From the NCBI GenBank assembly GCA_020465985.1, contig JAANYP010004395.1:1522101-1586100 (forward strand): a stretch of 64,000 bases of DNA, read 5' to 3'. Below, piece by piece: positions 23,494 through 34,378 of the stretch (positions within the stretch are counted from its first letter, which is position 1; the number at the start of each line of letters is the position of its first letter). The translations under genes and the position numbers were made by a program. This DNA is from Centrapalus pauciflorus. Lineage: Eukaryota; Streptophyta; Magnoliopsida; Asterales; Asteraceae. Below the pieces are notes generated by a model. The model saw only the letters and a program-made list of their open reading frames with translations. It searched no databases and was not told the DNA's origin.

Positions 23494-25824
23494 ATGCAGC
23501 AACCTACTAGAAGAAATAGTCGTATTCAGTTTAAGTCGAAGTTTGTCAACACCTCCGACGACCCGCTGCATTTGTCCGACGAGGAGTCTACTTCATCTTG
23601 GGAGACATTGACAATGTCTGATTTGGATAGACAAATGGATTCATACAAAGGTAGGATGCATACAAAATTTTTTTGAATTTCATGTTTTATAACTTGATGC
23701 ATGAATATATATTGTCTTTTTGTTTTGTGCTGCACCAGTAATATGACATATGGTGTGTTTGGGGAGAAATTGTTAGCCAAATTTGGGTATTTGTTTGCGC
23801 TGCACCATTATTGGGTAGGCGTATTAGTACTTCATGCATCCATATTAATTTTTCCCTTTTATGTTCTACATGTGTGTTCAATAATGTTGATCAAACGCTG
23901 GATTGTTGTGTGGTGTTTATGGATAATTTTTACCAAACAGATGCTGGATAATGTTAATTAAACACTAGATTGTAGGTCCATGTTGGGAACTTGTATGGGG
24001 TGCACCAATATTGAACTTCTTATTGTAGTAGTTGATGCATCATTTGTTGCACCAGTGGGTTCAGGGGATGTGGTTCAATTATGTGGAAAGGGCAACATTT
24101 ATTTTTCTCTAAATGATTTACGTTACGTTGATAGTCCAACAAGTCATTATATTCAATTATGCATCTGATTGGCCGTAATTGTGAATGTGCGTAGTTGTAA
24201 AATCTCTGCATATGACTGGGTGTATATGATGCATATGGTTAGGCATTTTGGTGCAACTGACTTGACTGCATCAAAGTAATGGGTGTCTGTTATAGTAATT
24301 GATGCACTCATTTGGATTTTCCATATTTATGTGAATGATAGATGTTACGTTGATGCCCCGACAACAAGCCATTATATTTAATGATGAATCTAATTGGGCA
24401 TAGTTGTCAATGTGCATACTTGTCTAATTAGTTCATATGAGGGACTGTAGATGATGCATCTGCTTGGGCATTTTTGTTAATGATTAATGTTACGTTGATG
24501 CCCCAGCAACAAGCCATTATATTTAATCATGCATCTTATTGGGCATAATTGTGAATGTGCATAGTTGTCGACTTAGTTCATATGATGGGGCTGTATAAGA
24601 TGCATCTGGTTAGGCATTTTTGTGATTCTGCATAGTTGTATTTAGTATCATTAAAACACATGTAAATGGGTCAATTTCATTTTGTTAGTGTGGGTGCTAC
24701 AAGTCTGGTGAGTGTTTATGTTGGAGCACCAATATGTTGATATTAATTTATATGTTTGGATAATACTAATGCACCTGCTAACACATGATATGTTTATGTT
24801 TGAAGACTGTCTGATGCATATTGCTTTAATGTCAAAATGGGTGTACTCATTTGCATTTAACTAGAATGGAGAATGGTTTTTATTTTTATTTTAATGACAT
24901 TGTGTGTTTTCTTAAATATTAGGGAAAAAAACAGCTAAGAATGTAGATGAAGGTACAAGTAAGGTTAGCATTGTTAGAGAAACAAATGTCGGAGATGACA
25001 GGGCACTGGTTTTAGCTAGTAAGAATGAGGAGATGAGTAGAAATAAGTCACCATTCGTGAGTACCGGGGATGAAGGGAAAAAATGAGTCCGTGTTAAGAG
25101 TTTTTCAAGTGTTAAACAGGAAGAAGAGTTAGTTGCTGCACCGAAAAAGAAAAGGCGCAAGGTACCTACCAAACCCACACGGCGATATGAATCAATCTTG
25201 TCACGTAGTTCACTAAAGACTCTTATGGAATGCAACATAAATCTGGACGACAGACAACGAAAGGAGTTGATTTTTATTGGATTTGAACATGCACTTAGTC
25301 TGGGGGTTGATGAGGTGCCTTTAAAGCTCAGATACTGGGTTGTTGACAATTTCGATCCAGAAATGTGTGCAATAAAAACTGATCGGTGGGTTATCCTGAT
25401 AACAGCTGATGTGGTGCATGATGTACTAGGTTTGCCAAAAGGTAAAATAAGGGTGACAAGGTTACGTTCGAATAAGGAAAACAAGAAACTTATTAAACGT
25501 TGGAAAGGACAGTTTAGAAAAGGACAGAGACTGTACCCACGCACAGTTTTTGAGGAGATTAAGAAAGACCATTGTAAGCGGAGTGAGTTATTGTTGCTGA
25601 ATTATCTTGTATTGTACACTTCACTGATGATGGAAGGTACAAAGTCTGGATTTGCAAGTAAAAAGGTCTTACATTATATCAGTAATGTAGACATGGTCAA
25701 AGAAATGGATTGGTGCACTTACATGATAGAAGTGTTGAAGATTTGTAAGATTGGATGGCGACAGGATTGCAATACATATTTTAGTGGTCCTCTAACGTTG
25801 CTAGCGGTATACTTTTATCGATAG
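23494..25824 (+). pseudogene. Plant-mobile-domain / Ulp1-family transposon protein, N-terminal part
   Basis: Exon 1 (23494-23650, starting MQQPTRRNSRIQ) ends at a GTAGG donor. A long intron ends at a TTAG before GGAAAAAAACAGC near 24922, and the frame then runs on to 25824. There is one in-frame TGA at 25084-25086, just before a lysine/arginine cluster PKKKRRKV that resembles a monopartite nuclear localisation signal. The conserved part (about 25200-25800) reads LGYW-type motifs: LRYWVVDNFDPEM, WVILITADVVHDVLGLPKG, then a GPL...VYF end. This is the N-terminal region found ahead of Ulp1-type cysteine proteases carried by plant MULE-like elements; the protease itself is absent. A likely one-base shift near 25815 ends the frame. 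The remnant cannot make a full protein. Confidence 0.7.
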
Positions 25825-25901
25825 TATATTATCATTTTAATGCTTTGTGTTGTGATTATGCATCAATTTGTGGTTTTTGTAACTAACGTAAAATCACTAT
25901 T

Positions 25902-26602
25902 TTAATATGCGGTGCATCGTTTCTTGCTGTTGGCTTCGTCCTTTGTATCAACAGAAACTGCTTCACCAGCTTTGCTACATACTAATAGTTTCAGTGTTAT
26001 TATTCCTCCACGATTGGTTTTTTGTGTTGACCTACGAACTCTGAATCCAGTAGCTTTTGCATATTCCTCGTAACATTGGATACCTTCATCGAGTGTGTCG
26101 TACACATTACCCTTATATGGGAGGTTCAAATCTGCTGCATCTGGTACTCGATATAACGTCCCTCCAGGAGACGTAAATTCATTGCTGTTACAACCCTCGC
26201 TTGGAAGCCCAAATGCTGCAAAATGAAACCTAAATTACAAGAAACTGATAACAAGTATATATGATAAACTGTGGAATAAAAACACAAAAATTGTATTTTA
26301 AATATGACATCAGTTCAAGAATTTTGCAATACATGGAATGGAGGTATGCGTTGTTTAACAAAAAAAAACAATTTCATTCAACCTCATCTATTTAAGAAAA
26401 ATAATGAATTAAAAACATTGATACACAATCTGAATGATGCAACAGAGTAAAAGCACATTAATACATGGTTCATTTCCTATATCGATCAGATCATAATATA
26501 TTCCAGCATTTCGGTACACCATATCGACTAGCAATACTTACACTGGTTGTTATGTGATGTTTCTGTTTCAATCGGAATGGATGACTGATCATCCATCGAC
26601 AT
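25902..26602 (-). pseudogene. FAR1-type DNA-binding domain fragment
   Basis: Minus-strand exon 1 (26542-26602, ATG at 26602) ends at CAGT|GTAAGT. Exon 2 (25902-26215) begins after TTTTGCAG and joins in frame. The protein reads LNLPYKGNVYDTLDEGIQCY, then EEYAKATGFRVRRSTQKT, the start of the FAR1/FHY3 zinc-binding domain (PYKG..Y.TLDE....YE.YA...GF.VR). It breaks off at KKRCTAY-stop, before the remaining cysteine and HNH part, exactly where the convergent mobile-domain gene also breaks off. Family knowledge: FAR1/FHY3 proteins descend from MULE transposases. Here the transposase core is deleted, so no function is expected. Confidence 0.75.
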
Positions 26603-26983
26603 TCACTTGGATACAATGAAAACCTCCGTTACTGTACTTCGATATTGCAGCAACCAACAAGCCTTCGTGACTGTCCTTCAATATTGCATCGATTGTCTCT
26701 TTGATTCGTCGGAAAACTATGCATGCGACGGCTAAGGAAGAACTTGATAGAAGATGGAAGCTTTTGAAAATATGGAATGATTTTGAAAATCCCATGCAAA
26801 TCTGGAATTAAGAGAGATTATAGGGATTTTAAAATTTTAAAAAACATATTAGACTTGTATTATATAAAATTTATATACAATTCCACAAATACCCTTAATG
26901 AAATATAGTGGTGCATCTCGGGACAGATTGATGCAGCGCAGGTTTTCACGAGTTTTCACATGCATTGTGGTTTTCCATTGAAC

Positions 26984-26987
<4 letters not shown>

Positions 26988-27079
<92 letters not shown>

Positions 27080-27133
27080 GTGTGTGTGTATGTCTGTGTA
27101 TATATGTGTGTGTGTGTATCTGTGTGTGTGTGG

Positions 27134-27185
<52 letters not shown>

Positions 27186-27231
27186 GTGTGTGTGTATATA
27201 TATATATGTATATATATCTGTGTATATGTAG
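26988..27231. repeat. (TA)n/(TG)n microsatellite
   Basis: About 90 bp of pure TA followed by mixed (TG)n, (GTGTAT)n and further (TA)n. It lies between two inverted ends of the same transposon family. The tyrosine/isoleucine frames over it on both strands are artefacts. Confidence 0.97.
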
Positions 27232-27350
27232 TGGTGAGTTCAATGGAAAACTTATATGCATATGGAGAATCTTAGAAAACCTTTATGCACCACGAGAGAC
27301 GTTGGATTTGATGCACAACAGTTGATGCGCGGTGTATCACGTTGTAATAT
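27232..27350 (+). mobile_element. Orphan terminus of the TTCAATGGAAAAC family
   Basis: GGTGAGTTCAATGGAAAAC, then ATGCACCACGAGAGACGTTGG and GATGCACAACAGTTGATGCG, clearly related to the ends at 4903 and 20980. The partner end was not found downstream, so the element is truncated or its far end has decayed. Confidence 0.6.
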
Positions 27351-27605
27351 AATAATGGTTACAGGTTTCATAGTAAAACAATAAATCCAATCAAATAAGT
27401 TCTTATTTTACATTAATGAAAATATTAATCCATTAGTTACACATTAAATACTATATATATATATATTTATAAAATACATTTCTAAAATTAAATAAATTGA
27501 ATATGTAACATTTACCAAAGTAAATGTTACTATTCATAAGCTATTCATAGGAATAGTAAAACTAAAATAATAATATATACATGTTTGTGCAATATTTTAA
27601 TGAAA

Positions 27606-27676
27606 AGATTTGTAGCTCAATTGGTTAACATGTGTCTCATTATATGAGAGGTGATGGGTTCAAACCTACATGATTG
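27606..27676 (+). other. tRNA-like sequence (SINE head or tRNA pseudogene)
   Basis: TGTAGCTCAATTGGTTAACA resembles an internal A box and GGTTCAAACC a B box, with a weak anticodon-like hairpin (TCTCA...TGAGA) between. The acceptor and T stems do not pair properly, so a functional tRNA is unlikely. A tRNA-derived SINE head is the better guess. Confidence 0.45.
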
Positions 27677-28429
27677 AAGAATATTGCTCAATTGGTTTTT
27701 TTACATGTTGAGTTAATCTAATGTATTTTAATTTTAAAATATTACTTTAATATAAATTAAACTAATTTTCTACTAAACAATTTATTTCTTAAATATATTT
27801 TAAGAAAATATGTCCCATTTCTCCATGTATATAGCTTTTTTAAGAAATAAAATTTGAAAGATTAAATTTAATTTGATTTTATCATTGCACTATATATTTT
27901 GATTTTATCATTGCACTATTGTATATTATTAATCAAATATTTTAATTTACAATATTTTTAATATTCATTTAACAATATAAAAACAATAATAGAAATAATG
28001 CATGCATTGTGTGTTATTTTCTTTTTTCCATTATGATTTATTATGTGGTTTGAAAAACAATAAGATGATTTTGATTTTTACACACATAAGCAATCAAAAA
28101 CATGTAAAACAAAAAAAATTCAATGCTGGACTCCTTTTGGAGGAAAGTATAGAGTTGGTGGTGCAAATTGGGAGATAGGTTAGAATAAGTTTTCTCTCTT
28201 ATGGAGTAGTGTTACATGAAGATTCAATGTCGGAAGAGAAAGTTATATTCAAAAGGGTTTTGATGGTGGTGGTATGAACAATTTTGAAATTAAACGTTGT
28301 ATTCAAAGTCAATAACGCATAATTTCAAAAATTGTAATATATTTAATAGATAACATAACATTTTGCTTCAAATATCAAATATGTATGTTAATATGTTTTT
28401 TTTATATATTTTAATATTCTTTGTATAAC

Positions 28430-28475
28430 ATTAAACCCCGCCGCGAAGCGTGGACAAATTTTCTCGTTTTAAACA
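28430..28475 (+). mobile_element. Possible Helitron-like 3' end
   Basis: CCGCG-AAG-CGTGG forms a short GC stem, followed after nine bases by CTCGT. This resembles a Helitron 3' end, but the last bases are CTCG instead of CTRR. The start of such an element was not located. Confidence 0.35.
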
Positions 28476-30110
28476 AAGTCATATGAATCTTAATATTAAT
28501 GTTTATCATTTTCACCAACCAAAATTACGATACATCGGTAGTTCATCTTTCCGCATCAACTTCAAGTTCATCTAAAACGACGATGCATCAGAAATCATCA
28601 TCTTCGTATTCTAAATTCAATATTGCATCAGAAAACCATTTGTTTTTTTTCTAGGTCGACATGCACTTTGAGCGACCATTCCTTGTGACATTAAGAAAAA
28701 GAACACAATTAATTAAATTATCAAAATTAAATATATGTGATGAAAGAAACTAATGATTGTAAAAATGAATAAAATAAATTTGATGTACCATCCTCTCTTT
28801 ACACATAAAAGTCACGTCAATATAATATCATAAGTGACATTATCGCAATAACTCTATATTAAACATGTCAAGGGATTTCACATATCTGTTAACTAAACCT
28901 TTTAATACAATAATCTTCACAAAATCTCATACATCGGATACTTATAATTCATTCAATCGAGCTAACATACAGAGTCTGGCTGCGAGTTACCATATACACT
29001 AAAACTAATATACAAATACGGATTAACAGTTTTCCCAAAAGATAATGTCAGCATACAGGAATAAACACACTGATCACGATCAACTCTGTTTCCTATTTCT
29101 GCGGCTGCGGCTACTGTGACTGATCGACTTTCTAGCTGCCTGAGACACGTTAGACTCGAAAACGTAAGCTGGAAAGCTCGTGATTACGCGAGGGTTAGAC
29201 TCTGCAGAATTAAACACATAGCACATATAGAATCACAGATAGCTCAACACAATACTCAAAAGCGCCTCATACTGTCTGATGAGGTCTCAAACTCAGTGCA
29301 CATCTCAACTCAAGGAGACGCCGTTCCTCAGCTAACAGACTGCACACATCAGTGGTTAGCTACTCAATAAGCACATGAGCGACTTGGCAATAACATTGTC
29401 GTTTATACACGGTGATGACTGGTTAAGGACAGTCAGTCTGCGCGATCGCCCATCGCGGATACTCTAGAAGTGATCTCAACTCATATACACATTTCACATA
29501 TATAAAGGTAGATAGAATGATACCTGAGGCGCTACATCTCTTCTCATAGAAAACATCATAATAGATACACAGATACAACTCGTAAAATAAGCGCGCGTTT
29601 TGAAGAAAACTCGAGTACTCACCTGATCACTGACAATCAATCTCAATCGAACTCGTCTGATCTCTATCGCGGCTCAACTCGTTGTCTGCTCGACCCTGTA
29701 CACATAACAGATCCTAGAATATAAATACAAACCCAACTAATATGCAAAACAGACCCAAACACAGACCCTGTAACTGAACCGGACCCCAAAAGTAGCCCCA
29801 AACGGGCCCCAAAGCCCAAAATCCCATATCTGGCCCAAATAGGCGCATCGTGGCCCGCACTCACTCCCATCGCAACCGTGCTTGGGATCGCGGTCACGCT
29901 CAGGCCAACACGGACGCGCTCATGAACTCGGTCACACTCACAATCATTGGCCGCATCACCCTGCCCGGGCTACACTCATCGCGACCGCGTTCAAGGGATC
30001 ACGACCACGATCACGGACGAACAGGTTCTGCTCTGTTCTCATTCATGGCTAACCAAGTTCTGCTCTAGTCGTTGTTGCCATGAAAGAAGTCGCATGCTGG
30101 TGAGAAAACA
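28476..30110. other. Unclassified stretch with a GC-richer core (about 29090-30070)
   Basis: The core is clearly richer in G+C than its surroundings and contains CGCGATCGCCCATCGCGG, GGGATCGCGGTCACGC and GCGACCGCG phrases. It resembles decayed LTR or repeat DNA. Three short open frames here (29116-29370 plus; 29664-29897 minus; 29850-30068 plus) have no recognisable domain and no support. Confidence 0.4.
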
Positions 30111-30439
30111 GTCAAAGAGTTTCTTTAGAAAAGGGATTTGATTATCATTCACCCATGGTCTGTAATTTTTTATTTTAATATGTTATTTTAGTATTGATTT
30201 TCAATTTAATAGTCAGACGCAATATACTTTATGTGTTGTTAGTTCTCATTTGTTGGGTGAAATTGTCTTCCATTTGAAATGGGTTTTCATTGATTTCGTT
30301 GTTGTTTGGATTAATGACACAAATTTCATTGTTACAAAAACTGTGGAGTTAATATGTATCACTTTGGTTTTGGAGTTGATATATATCACTTAGTTATGAT
30401 AGAACTATCATATAGAGTCGATTTAGTAGTCAAACACCA

Positions 30440-30910
30440 ACATTAATTACTGATACCAATTATTGGTACCAGGCAATAATGGTATATAGAATCGATGTAT
30501 CATTTGTGTAAATGAGTGGATCAATGTTTATTTCGATCTATCAGTTGTGTAAAAATGATTGTATTATTGATACAGTAATGAAAAACATTGGTCAGTCAAG
30601 TTAGTAGCGATAGGCTAAAGAGGGGATCAATGTATTATCATTAGATTCATATAGTGAATCGATGTATCTGTTGTGTAAATGATTGTATCAACGTTTAAAT
30701 CGGTGCATCAGTTGTGTAGTAATGATTGTATTATTGATACAATATTGAAAAACATTAGTCCATCAACTTAGTATCAACACGTCAAAGAGGGGATCGATGT
30801 ATTATTATTAAAATTGATGTATCAGTTGTGCAGTACTCGATGTATATTAATGTGTATGAGTGATGATATCGGTTTAATTGATGTATCGGTTGTGTAGTAA
30901 CGATGTATAT
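30440..30910 (+). repeat. ~167-bp tandem repeat, diverged
   Basis: GATTGTATTATTGATACA, AAAAACATT, AAAGAGGGGATC(A/G)ATGTATTAT recur with a 167-bp offset (30557 and 30724). Around them GATGTATC and CAGTTGTGTA recur at shorter spacing. Confidence 0.75.
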
Positions 30911-31110
30911 TTTATATATTAAAAATAAAAAAAAAAATAAATTTTGGAAAGTCTTAATTATAATAGAAATGAGTAAGGGACGATATTTATGAAATTAATA
31001 AAAATGATCTGGTGTGATAGAGTGTATGAATGCTGCTTAAGATGAGTGATCCAGATTTGTTTTCATCATTTCTCTATTTAATTTCTTCACATACAAACCA
31101 AACCCCTAGT

Positions 31111-31515
31111 GTGTGTTCGAAAAGAAGCTTTTGGAGTTTTTCAAGAGTTTCAGCTTTTGATTTTTGAAACTAAAGCTCAAAAGTCAAAAGTTTCGTTTTG
31201 TTGAAGGGAGCTTAACTTTTTATTCGGATTTGAAATCTCTCAAAAACTCTTCCACGAAAAGCTACTTGAAATAGCTTTCAAAACGAACTTGAGCTTTTGG
31301 TCGAACAAAATTACTTTTTTACCTTCCAAATAATTATAAATTACACCTTTTAAATTAATATCAATATCATTTTATGTCATTTAATACTAAAAGTTACAAC
31401 TACAACTATTTTTACCAAACACATTTATAAAAAACAATAACTTCAACTTTTTAAAAAAACTTTAGCTCCCAAAAACTTCAACTCACAACTTCAGCTAGTC
31501 GTGCCAAACATACTC
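31111..31515. mobile_element. Probable hAT-like MITE
   Basis: Left end GTGTGTTCGAAAAGAAGCTTTTGG, right end inverted GAGTATGTTTGGCACGACTAGCTGAAG. The interior is rich in inverted AGCTTTT/AAAAGCT phrases typical of this kind of plant MITE. TSD not resolved. Confidence 0.5.
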
Positions 31516-31652
31516 ATAATCAATAGAATGACCCACACAAAATGGCTGAGATTTAGATTTTACGTAAACTTTAAAAATTATGTAAGCATTATATGAATCA
31601 TAGTACTAAATAGATTTACCACTATGTTAACATTGTTATTGTTATTGTTATA

Positions 31653-32640
31653 ACTAACAATTGGCATTGTAAAACGCACCGTATTGGTGCTATACGGTGT
31701 CGTTTTTTTAATTTCAAGAATTTACAAAATCAGCCCCTGTAGTTTGTATTAAATTTGTATTTGGTCCCTAGACTTTCAATTTTCCAAAATTAATTATTAT
31801 TATCAAGGTATACAACTTTACATTCAACATTGTTTCTTATCTATTAACTTTAATTAAAATTGTTTATATTTTTTACCATTCTAATTAAGTTTGTATTAAA
31901 TTTTGGATTTGGTCCCTAGACTTTCAATTTTTCAAAATTAATTATTATTATCAAGGTATACAACTTTACATTCAACATTGTTTCTTATCTATTAACTTTA
32001 ATTAAAAAGTGTTTATATTTTTTACCATTCTAATTAAAAATTATTAACAACTCCTTATTTTACTAAAACGAATAACCATTTTGATTTTCGATTTAACCAA
32101 AAGTAAAAAAAAAACAATCAAACAATCTAATTTTTAATGTTTTAGTAGAAAAACGATGTACCATTTCGATTTCCAAATTAACGAAATGGAAAAACGACAA
32201 ACCAAATTAATTCGAAATATTTTTTAATTGATTAAAAATAAACTAACAATTGGCATTGTAAAACGCACCGTATTGGTGCTACACGGTGTCGTTTTTTTAA
32301 TTTCAAGAATTTACAAAATCAGCCCCTGTAGTTTGTATTAAATTTTGGATTTGGTCCCTAGACTTTCAATTTTCCAAAATTAATTATTATTATCAAGGTA
32401 TACAACTTTACATTCAACATTGTTTCTTATCTATTAACTTTAATTAAAAATTGTTTATATTTTTTACCATTCTAATTAAGTTTGTATTAAATTTTGGATT
32501 TAGTCCCTAGACTTTCAATTTTCCAAAATTAATTATTATTATCAAGGTATACAACTTTACATTCAACATTGTTTCTTATCTATTAATTTTAATTAAAAAT
32601 TGTTTATATTTTTTACCATTCTAATTAAAAATTATTAACA
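31653..32640 (+). repeat. 589-bp segmental duplication with a nested ~148-bp duplication
   Basis: ACTAACAATTGGCATTGTAA and the following CGCACCGTATTGGTGC start at 31653 and again at 32242 (offset 589). Within each copy, AGTTTGTATTAAATTT with GGTCCCTAGACTTTC recurs after 147 bp (31741/31888) or 149 bp (32330/32479). The copies are nearly identical, so the duplication is recent compared with its surroundings. The ACGGTGTCGTTTTTTTAATT phrase sits after the first copy start. Confidence 0.88.
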
Positions 32641-32870
32641 ACTCCTTATTTTACTAAAACAAATAGATATAAAAATATAATAAAATATTAATATTTTTAA
32701 TCAATTAAAAAATATTTCGAATTAATTTGGTTTGTCGTTTTTCCATTTTGTTAATTTGGAAATCGAAATGGTACATCGTTTTTCTACTAAAACATTAAAA
32801 ATTAGATTGTTTGGTTGTTTTTTTACTTTTGGTTAAATTGAAAATCAAAATGGTTATTCATTTTATCCGT
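32078..32870. repeat. Inverted repeat with ~170-bp arms
   Basis: Left arm about 32078-32240 (GATGTACCATTTCGATTTCC, AACGACAAACCAAATTAATTC); right arm about 32686-32870 reads the inverse (GAATTAATTTGGTTTGTCGTT, GGAAATCGAAATGGTACATC). The spacer of about 450 bp contains the second copy of the 589-bp duplication. Confidence 0.8.
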
Positions 32871-32929
32871 CCAAAATACTTAAATTTGATTGTTTTTTTT
32901 TTCCTATTTGGTAAGCCATTTCACTGGAA

Positions 32930-34129
32930 AAATTGAAATATTCGTTGTTTCAATTTTAAATATTTTCGCTCGAAAAAAACAACGAACCATTTCGGTTTTA
33001 AATTTAATCAAACGAAGCAAACAACCACTTAATTTAATTATTAATGCTTTTGACCGGAAAAAAACATCTAATAACTTTGATTTGCAATTTAACCAAACGA
33101 AAAAATGACTAACCATATTAGTTTTAAATATTTTTGCTCAGAAAAAATGGTGAACCATATTAAATTTAAATGAATGAAACTAACGCCCATTGATTTAACT
33201 TTAAATGTTTTCGCTCGGAAAAAATAAAGAACTCTGATTTTTAATTTAACCAAACGAGAAATCAACTAATCCATCTATAAATTTTTCCGATAAGAAAAAA
33301 TGACGAATTATTACACTTTTTAATTTTTTTAACGGGGAAACAATGAACTTTTTTAAAGCTTAATAAATATTGAGTTCAACTTTTTTTATATTTGTAAATA
33401 AAAGTATTCAGTTTGTACATCAACTTATTCAATATTTAACCAAATATTGATTAAATATTTAAATAATGAAAATTTCTGCTTCCGCCTCAACTTGAAAATT
33501 AAATAATATTGATTCATTTTGTTTTGTCGTTTTTTTTGCCTTTTTTCCTCACAGGATGTATATAAAACATCAACTTTTGAAATTCATGATTTTTGTGAAA
33601 ATAAGGGTTTAATATGAAAAAAAAACCAACATGCTTTTCGTATTTTTGCGGTATAGCCTCTTCGTTTTACTTTTTACCAATAAAATCTGTAAGTTATTTG
33701 TTTGTTTGTGATTTTTGGAATTATTCATTTTTTGACAAAAAAATTATTAAATTTGAGGGCTTTTCGTGGCATGTTGGTATTTTTGTGGAAAATATGGTAC
33801 CGATTATGAAAAAAAAACAATTTTTTTTTTCCGAAAACCCAAAAGAAAACAATAACATGAGGACTTTATTGGTAAAAAATAACATTGAGGGACGAAACCA
33901 TTTGCATATAAAACCCTAAAAAAACAATATACTTTAAACATCAATAATTAAATCATACCAAATTCGTAAAAACTAACATGTAACCCACTAATGCTTAAAT
34001 ACACAAATGTAGTTACGTTGTTGTCATCATTAAATTATATTCTATTTCTTAACATCATATTTTAACTTTAGCGATAAAAACATATTTTTTTGGATACCCG
34101 CGGCAACGCGCGGGCAACCAAAACACTAG
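32930..34129 (+). mobile_element. Helitron body part and 3' terminus (hairpin + CTAG)
   Basis: The end is textbook: stem CCCGCG (34097-34102), loop GCAACG, stem CGCGGG (34109-34114), 11 bases, CTAG (34126-34129) and then T as insertion site. Ahead of it, degenerate repeats of roughly 70-80 bp with TTTTCGCTCGGAAAAAA and TTTAACCAAACGA (32930-33330) are followed by AT-rich DNA and a 101-codon frame at 33614-33919 without recognisable domain. The 5' TC end was not located; it may lie before 31653. No Rep/helicase gene, so non-autonomous. Confidence 0.75.
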
Positions 34130-34378
34130 TTAAAGCTATAACCAAAATCTTTGTAATGAAATTATAATGTCATATATATTCGATAAACTAAATTATTGAA
34201 TTGTATAAATTTTTAACGGTAACATTTTACAAGCCTTAAAACAAAAGGAGACTAAAAACCAAAAAAAATATGACAAAACATAAAACGAAACAACAAAAAG
34301 CTACCAAAAGATGAATGTGCATTTAGTTAACGAAAATGTATCATTTTTCAATTTATAGTTTTTAGAAAGAAAAAAAAT

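Larger units (their letters stand above)
20965..26987. mobile_element. FAR1/plant-mobile-domain TIR element, internally deleted, in (TA)n
   Basis: Left end GGTGGGTTCAATGGAAAACC then ACAATGCACGTGAAAACC; right end inverted GGGGTTCAATGGAAAACC then ACAATGCATGTGAAAACTC. Inverted repeats of about 50 bp lie against (TA)n on both sides. The payload is two convergent gene remnants: a plus-strand plant-mobile-domain/Ulp1-type gene and a minus-strand FAR1-type gene that stops inside its DNA-binding domain. The transposase core and the C-terminal protease part are missing, so this is a deletion derivative. A family-A solo LTR is inserted at 21165. Ends match those of the elements at 4903 and 27232. Confidence 0.75.

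Noticed and set aside
26960..27325. Long tyrosine/isoleucine/valine/cysteine frames on both strands
   Set aside because: They are translations of a (TA)n/(TG)n microsatellite, which is open in several frames by composition.
27606..27676. Functional tRNA gene (possible UAU anticodon)
   Set aside because: A and B box-like motifs are present but acceptor and T stems do not pair; better explained as a SINE head or pseudogene.
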